From Candidatus Heimdallarchaeota archaeon (GTDB lineage Archaea; Asgardarchaeota; Heimdallarchaeia; Heimdallarchaeales; Kariarchaeaceae): DNA of 25,282 bases. The notes under the pieces were generated by a model. It was not told where the DNA came from. It searched no databases and was given only the letters and a program-made list of their open reading frames with translations. Within the stretch, counting starts at the first letter, position 1; each line of letters starts with the position of its first letter. This document shows positions 1 through 7,017 of this stretch, in pieces. The stretch is from NCBI GenBank assembly GCA_021399405.1, contig JAAFKL010000166.1:1-25282 (forward strand), read 5' to 3'. Position numbers and translations under genes: made by a program.

Positions 1-102
1 ACCAAAAAAATATTTTCCAAATTATTGCGCATAGCAGCAACTAAACGAAATTCGAATAATAAATTGTATATTTTATAATTTTTTAAAAATTTGGTTCGTT
101 AT

Positions 103-801
103 TCAATTCTGTGAAATAGTTGGTTTTTGGGGATGAGTCCATGTCATTAGAGCTGCTATTCCCAAAATTAAGATCATTACTGCAACACCTAACATAGAAT
201 CTGCTTCAGACCCTTCGGCATCATCACTAAACGACGGTAAGAAAAATACTATATGGAGGAATGATAGGAAACCAAGAAGAATTAATGGTCTTTTTCTAGA
301 AAATTCATTTCCTTGGCTTGTTTTGAGTCCTTTCAGATAATATTCCCAAGACGCAATAATAATGACTAATTCCAAGATGAATGTTACCATTGGATACTGC
401 CATAGGTATAATGTTGGAAAACTTGTATCACTCGTAGGTATTATTCTCATATCATCATTGTGAACAATAAAATCTAATACAAAATGAGAAAATACGGATA
501 ATCCTGCCAACAACCTGATATTATCAATATCGGTATATTTTTGCTTGACATAATAATTTGTGCCGAATCCATAAAGAATTGACCAAACTATCATCATTAA
601 AAGGGAATGTGACCAAGGTATATCAAAATAATTGTGTTCTACACTCCCTCCTGAAAATCCTCCTTCAAAACCTAATAAAGTAAATAATCCCCAAAGAAGA
701 TCTGCGATTTGTGTTCCGAGTACCAAGATGAAAAAAGTAATTTTTCCACTGGGTTTCTGCATGTATAATGCCAATCCTGATGCGTAATGTCCAATGAACA
801 T
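103..801 (-). CDS. Membrane-bound metal-dependent hydrolase-like protein (YdjM/DUF457-like)
   Basis: A 232-residue integral membrane protein with about five to six hydrophobic segments. The polar residues placed at membrane edges resemble the YdjM/DUF457 'membrane-bound metal-dependent hydrolase' group: H5 in GHYASG, D34 in ADLLWG, H65 in PWSHS, and H106, D110 and H114 in SHFVLDFIVH. The substrate of this family is not established, so a catalytic role is inference. The ATG is followed by the conserved GHYASG segment. A TATA-like stretch at 823-832 lies about 22-31 bp upstream, so the mRNA may be nearly leaderless. Two palindromic operators (836-855 and 863-882) sit directly upstream of that TATA. 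They match one in front of the neighbouring TrmB gene, which suggests that this gene is a TrmB target. The membrane topology is clear; the enzymatic label is tentative. Confidence 0.6.
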   Translation of the reverse strand: MFIGHYASGLALYMQKPSGKITFFILVLGTQIADLLWGLFTLLGFEGGFSGGSVEHNYFDIPWSHSLLMMIVWSILYGFGTNYYVKQKYTDIDNIRLLAGLSVFSHFVLDFIVHNDDMRIIPTSDTSFPTLYLWQYPMVTFILELVIIIASWEYYLKGLKTSQGNEFSRKRPLILLGFLSFLHIVFFLPSFSDDAEGSEADSMLGVAVMILILGIAALMTWTHPQKPTISQN

Positions 802-834
802 AAAATCATATTAATTTTTTTGGTATATAATATT

Positions 835-856
835 TGTTGTCTGGGAAAAGACAACA
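835..856. promoter_or_regulatory. Palindromic operator copy 1, upstream of the membrane hydrolase-like gene
   Basis: A perfect 8-bp inverted repeat, TGTTGTCT-N6-AGACAACA, with core TTGTCT-N6-AGACAA. It lies immediately upstream of the TATA-like segment (823-832) of the minus-strand gene that starts at 801. The same core and spacer recur at 864-881 and, with one mismatch, at 1913-1930. Confidence 0.75.
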
Positions 857-863
857 TTAAGTT

Positions 864-881
864 TTGTCTGTTACAAGACAA
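864..881. promoter_or_regulatory. Palindromic operator copy 2
   Basis: A perfect 6-bp inverted repeat, TTGTCT-N6-AGACAA, in the same geometry as copy 1 and 27 bp from it (about two and a half helical turns). It lies between the stop of the TrmB gene (903) and the start of the downstream membrane gene (801). Confidence 0.72.
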
Positions 882-902
882 CAAAATTAAAAAAGTTAAT
901 TT

Positions 903-1880
903 TCATCCCGATAACAATGTTTGTATCGTCCCAAACCAATCTTTTCTACGTTTAATCATGATTCGTTCCATTATATCTGAATTAAAATCTGTGTGATGAT
1001 CCTTGAAAATAGAAAAGAAAATAATAATATAATTTTGTAAAATGAATTGTTCTTTGGAATACAGCCCACTACCACCAAGAGATTGTAATAAGTCATGATC
1101 AAAGAAAGTGGACATTATTATACCTTGCTCAGTTAAAACCTGGATAAAATGAGTCTTACTTATTATTGACGGCATATCTAAATTTTCCTTACTAGCAATT
1201 TTCGAAAATTCCATGACCTTTGATTTAGATAACTCACCCATAGCTGAAAATATTCTAAGTGGATCAGAAACACAATCATTTCCCAATAAAGACTTGAACT
1301 CCTTAAGCAAATTATCAAAATCTAGATCTGGATCTGGATTCCAGGTAGGTTGAACGAGTATTTCAATTTCTGGTGAATTATTTACTTTCTCTTCAATTAG
1401 AGGGTATATCTGTTTGAGCATTAATGAGTTTGCCATAATCAAAAGATAATCATTTGATTCAATAATTACAGTTCGGATTTGTCTTTTTATTTGATCTAAA
1501 TTTTTTAATGAATAAAACTCAGTTTCTATTCTAGATTTCGATGCAATTAATTTTGCTTCTTGGAGTTTGTTAGTTAAATCACTTACAGCAGTTGTATGTG
1601 TTTCATTTAATATGTTTATCAATTCTTGTGGAGATTTTGAAACGAGTGTATACGTAATATTACGTGATTCTGGATGGTCAGATGACAAAACTAAATTCAA
1701 ATTCACCAATTTTTTTAATACACTGTAGATCGAGGTTCGATTTACTTTTTGGTTAACAGTTAAAGTTGAAATGATTTCTGGTACAGAGGCAGAACCTCCA
1801 TTTTCCATTAAAGCAATTAACACATCTGCTTGTAATGGAGTTATACCCAGCCGTTCGTATTGCTGGTTAATGCTGTCCAT
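903..1880 (-). CDS. TrmB-family transcriptional regulator
   Basis: A 325-residue regulator of the archaeal TrmB type. Residues about 10-80 form a winged-helix domain: LGITPLQADVLIALMENG, then the recognition-helix region VNRTSIYSVLKKLVNLNLV and a wing around SRNITYTLV. A short coiled-coil dimerisation helix follows (about 85-115), and then a regulatory domain of about 200 residues whose segment YLLIMANSLMLKQIYPLIEEK resembles the PLD-like region of TrmB proteins. TrmB proteins usually sense sugars or other small molecules; the ligand here is unknown. The ATG at 1880 is preceded at about 1903-1908 by a TATA-like CTATAATT on the minus strand, and then by a palindrome at 1912-1931. This suggests autoregulation together with control of the adjacent membrane gene, which has two copies of the same palindrome. 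Confidence 0.85.
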   Translation of the reverse strand: MDSINQQYERLGITPLQADVLIALMENGGSASVPEIISTLTVNQKVNRTSIYSVLKKLVNLNLVLSSDHPESRNITYTLVSKSPQELINILNETHTTAVSDLTNKLQEAKLIASKSRIETEFYSLKNLDQIKRQIRTVIIESNDYLLIMANSLMLKQIYPLIEEKVNNSPEIEILVQPTWNPDPDLDFDNLLKEFKSLLGNDCVSDPLRIFSAMGELSKSKVMEFSKIASKENLDMPSIISKTHFIQVLTEQGIIMSTFFDHDLLQSLGGSGLYSKEQFILQNYIIIFFSIFKDHHTDFNSDIMERIMIKRRKDWFGTIQTLLSG

Positions 1881-1911
1881 CTATCTAAAACATTAACAGG
1901 AATTATAGAAA

Positions 1912-1931
1912 GTTGTCCATTGTAAGACAAC
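1912..1931. promoter_or_regulatory. Palindromic operator copy 3, upstream of the TrmB gene
   Basis: The sequence is GTTGTCC-N6-AGACAAC, the same core and 6-bp spacer as copies 1 and 2 with one mismatch in an arm. It lies 32 bp upstream of the TrmB start codon, just beyond the probable TATA at about 1903-1908. That is the same position relative to promoter and gene as copy 1. Confidence 0.72.
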
Positions 1932-2010
1932 AATATTTCAACATATCTTGTTGAATCTCATTATCTTTAGAAATTGAACTCTATGTACAATTTGTAGTTT
2001 TAATTTGTAT

Positions 2011-2634
2011 TTACATTATCATTCTGTTCAATCTGAACATTAATTGATTTGATAGATTATCAATTTGATACTTGTACTCATTATAATGCTTCTGTCTATA
2101 TTGGGTGAGTTTTAATTCCTGTATTCTCAACATATAAGGCTTCTTAACTAAGGTGCGTCCACTAATTTCAAAGAAGTCAGACATCGTTTTTCTAAACATT
2201 CTAGATAATGATTCTGTAATTTCACCAGTTGAGATATTAATTCCTTCTGATTGAAATACTTCTTGATCAATTTTTTGAACCAAATCATGCTTGGAGAATT
2301 GTTGATTATTATGTGATTTTAATAATTGTAGAAGCAACATACTCCCGATTTGACCGGTTCTTGAATCCAGATAGTAAATAATTCTACGATTTCTTCTAAA
2401 ATCATCACTCTTTTTGACTATTCTATCTACAGACATGAAAGAACTTGCAGCATATACAATATTCAAAGCACTTTCAATTGAATCGTCACCGTGCTTCTCG
2501 TCAACAATATCAGTAAGTAGAGGATGTGATGTTTTAGTCCTTTTGAAAATCGATGGTTTAACTATTGGTAACTCTTTTTTAATTGTTAATTTGATCTCGT
2601 TTTCTAAACGATTGAGGACGTTTACGTTTTGCAT
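2011..2634 (-). CDS. Small conserved protein of unknown family, paralogue A
   Basis: A 207-residue soluble protein that I do not recognise. Its core (about 58-166) aligns without gaps to the protein encoded at 12772-13386, with about 71 of 109 positions identical by hand count. Shared blocks include LNIVY, FMSVDRI, RRIIYYLDSR, GQIG..LLLQLLK, FSKH, and LSRMFRKTM followed by FFEI.GR.LV. The core looks mixed helical, and the FSKH to GEI.E.LSRMFRKTM part could be a helix-turn-helix or winged-helix unit; that is inference. The N-terminus is basic and differs from the paralogue, and the C-terminus is helical. GGAG lies about 9 nt before the ATG. A promoter block at 2735-2758 resembles that of the paralogue, giving a 5' leader of roughly 75 nt. 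Confidence 0.7.
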   Translation of the reverse strand: MQNVNVLNRLENEIKLTIKKELPIVKPSIFKRTKTSHPLLTDIVDEKHGDDSIESALNIVYAASSFMSVDRIVKKSDDFRRNRRIIYYLDSRTGQIGSMLLLQLLKSHNNQQFSKHDLVQKIDQEVFQSEGINISTGEITESLSRMFRKTMSDFFEISGRTLVKKPYMLRIQELKLTQYRQKHYNEYKYQIDNLSNQLMFRLNRMIM

Positions 2635-3121
2635 ACCTATTACTCCTTAGTCACTGGGAGCTTCTAGTTTATACTATCACTCCGAGTTTAAAGCAGTACT
2701 CATAGTTCCATGAGCTATACTTATATCCATTCGGACATTTATAAACTACGTGTATCGGAATAAAATCTTCGAAATTCAATTAGATAATCTGTATTCTCAT
2801 ATTTTCCTTATTTTTTATTCATTTAAATAAACAATAATTCACTTTTATACAATCAGAAAGCGTAAAATGCACAGTGATTCGCAATATTACAAACATACAC
2901 TCCCAAATATTTTCTATTTCGATTTTAGTACAAATTACGAGATTTTCGTATCTTGCAATAACTTACAAAAAAGACTGAATACACGTTTTGTCTCAAAATT
3001 GCTTATCAATGATCAAAATAAAATTTATTTGTTAATCAATTTTAAAAATGAGAAGTTAAATTGGTGATAATTCAACTTTTAGTTGTTAATATTTTTATAT
3101 TTTTGTTGATGTTTTCCTATA
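2635..3121. other. Intergenic region between divergent genes (487 bp)
   Basis: This AT-rich spacer separates the minus-strand paralogue A gene from the plus-strand metalloprotease. It holds the paralogue promoter block (2735-2758), a short inverted repeat CTCAT-N6-ATGAG near 2700-2715 in the leader of that gene, and a T/A-rich stretch at about 3090-3105 that could be the protease TATA region. A 66-codon open frame at 2867-3067 has the composition expected of random AT-rich DNA, and I do not call it. I see nothing else in it. Confidence 0.5.
2735..2758 (-). promoter_or_regulatory. TATA/BRE block shared with the paralogue promoter
   Basis: Read on the minus strand, this block contains GTARTTTATAAATGT preceded by ATAC. 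The same arrangement occurs at 13478-13500, upstream of the paralogous gene. It lies about 100 bp before the start codon in both cases. TTTATAAA fits an archaeal TATA box. Confidence 0.6.
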
Positions 3122-5068
3122 ATGAGTAGTATCTCAAGGGGAAGCATAATTACGACTTTTATATTGATTCTGTTAACAAGTTCGCTGATTAATCTTTCCA
3201 CAAACGCCGCTCCTATCGCAAAATTGGTATATGAGCCTGAGCAAAATTATGTAATCACATTTATCAATTATGATCAGGGATTGTTGGATACAAACCTAAT
3301 TTCTTCCGGATTACCATCCCATGGTGGTAATACACTATCTTACAAAATTAACTACGAATTTCAATTTGCGAATGAATCTTACCAAAATATGATTAATGAT
3401 TATATAGATACAATTTCAACAACCAGTTGGACATCGTCTCTAAACGACACTGCATTGAAAGAACAAAAGGTTGATTTTGGTAGAAAAAGTATTTTCGAGA
3501 GACAAAATGGTACAGCAATTGATGCTCAATTGCTAGAAGATTTCATGTCTGATAATTCAGCATCAACAACCTTAAAGGACGAAAATCGTTTTTATCTATA
3601 TGTTTTCAATCTTTCAAGATTTGATGATGTGAATGGGGATCATTGGTTTAATGTATCTGAGATAGATCCAGATTCAGAAGTACAAAGATTTTATTGGAGG
3701 CTGGAATGGGATTATGATCTAGGTAATAATTTCGATGTCAGATTTCCTTATGCAGCTTACAGTAATTCATCTGAAATCTCTTTGATTGATCCCACTGCTT
3801 TTCAATGGTATCTAGAATGGCGAGCTATTTGGAATAAGAATACAGATCCACATGATTCATACTATGCTGATTTGGATCACCTAATTCAGGGTTTGGATTC
3901 TATAGGTCAATCAAATATTGTCATAGACACCATAACAGAATGGTTGAACGACTGGATTTCGAAAATATACAACATGTATTTTTTCCCAGAAGAACTGGGT
4001 AAATCTATGAGTGTACAGATGCAGGTAATGTATCGTGGGTCTGAATCAACGGCAGAAAATTTACAATGGATTGTGAATAGTGAACTCGTTAAAATATCAG
4101 TTAATAACCTTCTCCAATCAAGTAATATTGAGGTAAATGTCAATTTCGTCGATCTAGAACAAGATGAATTTATGAGAAATCTGTTTCTAAATGCCAAAGT
4201 GCAATATAGTGATTTGCAAACTGGTTCGTCAGATCCATTCAGTGATTGGGAATTTTACAATGGTGACACTTTGTGGACAAGCATAGCAACAGATAGCAGT
4301 TTAAATTCACAATATTTTGATGATCAAGCAGCTGATATTGTTGTAAAAGGATTATTGTATCTTATTGATAACGCAAGTTATGTAGGTCCAGATGATTGGA
4401 TTCCATGGAATGGTGGACTATATACGGGATTAGCTGGGGATAGAAAAATGTCAATGTTGTGGGAACTTGACAGAGCTTTCATGGCTGATCACACAACTCG
4501 TAAATCGGGGTTAAGTCGAGTTCTGATACATGAAATCGGTCATGCAATTGGTATTCCACATACATTTGATGCACAAGGTGATCAGTCATTTGATACTTTT
4601 ACCAGTGATTTTGCTTTTGATGTAATGGGATATTATCCAGGTGCTGCAAATTACTCCCAGATATTATCGAAATTATATCAAAGAGAAGCAGCTGATGTAG
4701 AAATACAAAATCTGATTCAGAGTTACCAAATCCGCTTTGACGGGACAAGTGATACTACATTGGAATACGTATCTGGTATATTTGACGAAGCAATACAGCT
4801 TCATAAAGAAAGAAGATACAATGAAGCCTACTCTCTCTTAATAAATGCATATAACGCTTTAATTCAGGATACAACTAATCCTTCGCTTCAACCAACAAGT
4901 ACTTCGTCCTCGACTACCCAAACTTCAACTACTGGGTCCGAAACGGATACAGTTGACTCATCTAGCTCAAAAACAAGCGACTCACCCGTAAATACATCTA
5001 TCTTTGTAACAACAGTGCTTTTTATTGCAGTTATTTACAATAAGAAGTTTCAATTAGACAAAAAATAA
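3122..5068 (+). CDS. Secreted, membrane-anchored metzincin-type zinc metalloprotease
   Basis: A 648-residue extracellular protease. The N-terminus is a signal peptide: a hydrophobic run at about 10-27 followed by NAAPIAK, with probable cleavage near residue 30. The catalytic site HEIGHAIGIPH (470-480) is the extended metzincin zinc motif HExxHxxGxxH. M502 in DVMGYYP, 22 residues later, is a good Met-turn candidate. A helical region follows (about 540-585). Next is a Ser/Thr-rich linker of about 40 residues, and a single C-terminal hydrophobic segment with a lysine-containing tail (VNTSIFVTTVLFIAVIYNKK). Together these suggest a type I anchored ectoenzyme on a glycosylated stalk. The roughly 440 residues before the active site match no domain I recognise. 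The gene is monocistronic and convergent with the MFS gene downstream. Confidence 0.85.
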   Translation: MSSISRGSIITTFILILLTSSLINLSTNAAPIAKLVYEPEQNYVITFINYDQGLLDTNLISSGLPSHGGNTLSYKINYEFQFANESYQNMINDYIDTISTTSWTSSLNDTALKEQKVDFGRKSIFERQNGTAIDAQLLEDFMSDNSASTTLKDENRFYLYVFNLSRFDDVNGDHWFNVSEIDPDSEVQRFYWRLEWDYDLGNNFDVRFPYAAYSNSSEISLIDPTAFQWYLEWRAIWNKNTDPHDSYYADLDHLIQGLDSIGQSNIVIDTITEWLNDWISKIYNMYFFPEELGKSMSVQMQVMYRGSESTAENLQWIVNSELVKISVNNLLQSSNIEVNVNFVDLEQDEFMRNLFLNAKVQYSDLQTGSSDPFSDWEFYNGDTLWTSIATDSSLNSQYFDDQAADIVVKGLLYLIDNASYVGPDDWIPWNGGLYTGLAGDRKMSMLWELDRAFMADHTTRKSGLSRVLIHEIGHAIGIPHTFDAQGDQSFDTFTSDFAFDVMGYYPGAANYSQILSKLYQREAADVEIQNLIQSYQIRFDGTSDTTLEYVSGIFDEAIQLHKERRYNEAYSLLINAYNALIQDTTNPSLQPTSTSSSTTQTSTTGSETDTVDSSSSKTSDSPVNTSIFVTTVLFIAVIYNKKFQLDKK

Positions 5069-5185
5069 ACTTAATATTGGTCACTAATTATCTCTAATCG
5101 TTATTCAATTATTGAAATCTAAAATCAAATTATAAATTGTACAAATCTAAGTATTTGACCATTTGGTATTTTTTTGTATAAGTGA

Positions 5186-6961
5186 TTAATCCTCTGCTAC
5201 ACTCAAATCTAATTCAGTCATGACTTTGGCTAATTTTGCAATTACATTAACTTCCTCATCGGTAATGACATCATCTTTAAACGCAGTCGACTCAGCATCT
5301 GAAATCATTTTCTTTCGAAGAGCAAGTAATTCTTCTTTTTCTTCTGCAGTTATTATTCCATCAACTAGTGCATGCTCTACAGCTTGTGCATAGGCTTTCA
5401 AATTCACCATTATACTATCCAATAGATTTTTCTCGTCCTCAGAAATTTTGTCATCTTCCAGAACCGTGTCAAGGAGTACATCCCAAATGAGCTTAACTTT
5501 CTCACTTAGTTGCCATCTTTTCGGGATACTATACGAATGAGATTCAAAATTTGTCATTGAATAAACATCGTACCTGACAAGAATTTCAGTTCCAACTGTT
5601 GCTCGTGGATCTGGTTCATACGATTGCATCGCAATAAACTCCAACAATACTCCAACTAAGGCAATTAGCACAAAAAAGAATATCGCCACATCAATTCCAA
5701 TATCATCAATCCATAATCCTAGGAGATAAACAATTGGTGTACCAATTATCAAACCCAATGTGGGCAATAACGAGTAGATTGAGTTTCTCATATCGTCCGG
5801 TATTACTTCCAAAAATAATTTTTGAGTTAATAATTCACCAATACTACCAAATGCCGCTGAACCCACAAATATAAGAATTAAAAATGTAATTCCAACCCAG
5901 TTTAATTCAGGAACATCAATTGGTAAAATTCTGATCAATAAACCTGTTAATCCAAAGAAAGTCACCATAAATGCAAGATTGATTCTTGGTATCCACGTTT
6001 TCTCATTCAAATTTTTACTTATGGACCCTGCCCTACCTGTGAAATATGCACTTCCAAACCATATGATCCACCTTAGACTCCCCGCTCCAAAATCTGATCC
6101 TGTATATCCAAAGTAAATAGGCATCAAAATTAGATTATACCAGACCATTGCCACTGCAACATAGACAACTGAGGCAGCAATGAAGAAGGTAGTCATACGA
6201 GTTGATACTGCGAATCTTAACCCTTTGGTTAAAAGTTCTAAATAACCTTCATCACTTTTTTCTGCTTTTACAACACCTGATACATTTTCTAGGTTTCTAT
6301 TAAAGGCTAAAGCTAAAATAAGCATAAATGCTGCTTGGAAACCGAAAACAATTTTTCTTCCATTGGGGGCATAAGTTGCAACCAATCCTCCAATAATGAA
6401 GAATATTGATGATCCATACTGAAATAACATACTTGATTTACCTAAAAATTCTCGGTAAATCTCACGTTTCGGATCTTCTATCTCACTGATAACTTTGTAA
6501 TTATTATCAAACCAAGATTGTAATGCTCCAGATGCCTGTCCATTTGCTAGTGCGAGGATAATAAACGCAATTAACAACATTGCAAATGAATCTGCTAATA
6601 TAAATAATAACGAACTAATTGCAAACAAAATATAGGCAATTGTGAGTACCCATTTATGACCCACCCAATCTGCTAGAACCCCTGTAGGGAAATCAGTTGC
6701 AGCACTGACAAAAAATTGTACGGCAATAATGGTTCCTAAGGCCTCGAATGTCCCAACAATCTCTAAAACATGAAGCACCAAGAATGTAGATGATATTGTC
6801 GTGAGAATTGCAGTTGATAATGTTAAAAAGAAGAACTTCAATGAAAGATCTCTTGCGTCATTCGATAGAGGTTCAATCTTTAACACTTGAATTAACTTAT
6901 TCAGAACCATTGAATCAAGCAGTGAGTGTGGATTTATAATCTTACCGTTTTTTGAAGCCAT
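5186..6961 (-). CDS. MFS transporter with C-terminal TerB/EF-hand-like acidic repeat domain
   Basis: A 591-residue protein. Residues about 38-445 hold around twelve hydrophobic segments, with the MFS loop motif DFPTGVLADWVGHKW (90-104) between the second and third, so this is a major facilitator transporter of unknown substrate. A cytosolic region (about 446-591) follows and contains three repeats of about 30 residues, each centred on an acidic turn followed by Ile and a Glu-rich helix: EDDKISEDE (502-510), VDGIITAEE (533-541) and KDDVITDEE (562-570). These resemble the turns of TerB-like or EF-hand-like helical domains, so a metal-sensing or regulatory tail is possible; this is inference. 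The ATG at 6961 lies 56 bp after the tnpB stop on the same strand, so its promoter is either inside the transposon or shared with it. Confidence 0.8.
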   Translation of the reverse strand: MASKNGKIINPHSLLDSMVLNKLIQVLKIEPLSNDARDLSLKFFFLTLSTAILTTISSTFLVLHVLEIVGTFEALGTIIAVQFFVSAATDFPTGVLADWVGHKWVLTIAYILFAISSLLFILADSFAMLLIAFIILALANGQASGALQSWFDNNYKVISEIEDPKREIYREFLGKSSMLFQYGSSIFFIIGGLVATYAPNGRKIVFGFQAAFMLILALAFNRNLENVSGVVKAEKSDEGYLELLTKGLRFAVSTRMTTFFIAASVVYVAVAMVWYNLILMPIYFGYTGSDFGAGSLRWIIWFGSAYFTGRAGSISKNLNEKTWIPRINLAFMVTFFGLTGLLIRILPIDVPELNWVGITFLILIFVGSAAFGSIGELLTQKLFLEVIPDDMRNSIYSLLPTLGLIIGTPIVYLLGLWIDDIGIDVAIFFFVLIALVGVLLEFIAMQSYEPDPRATVGTEILVRYDVYSMTNFESHSYSIPKRWQLSEKVKLIWDVLLDTVLEDDKISEDEKNLLDSIMVNLKAYAQAVEHALVDGIITAEEKEELLALRKKMISDAESTAFKDDVITDEEVNVIAKLAKVMTELDLSVAED

Positions 6962-6982
6962 ACAAGCCTATGAAAACTTGTA
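6961..6982. repeat. Inverted repeat at the MFS start / transposon junction
   Basis: The sequence is TACAAG-N10-CTTGTA, directly at the start codon of the MFS gene and within the 56-bp gap after tnpB. It could be an operator, part of the leader, or part of the transposon's right-end RNA; the sequence does not decide. Confidence 0.45.
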
Positions 6983-7017
6983 CAATTAATCATGGAAAAA
7001 ACGGAAAACCATCTCTT

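Noticed and set aside
2867..3067. 66-codon open frame on the plus strand in the 487-bp spacer
   Set aside because: Its composition looks like translated AT-rich spacer, no ribosome-binding site or well-placed TATA is clear, and no motif is visible.
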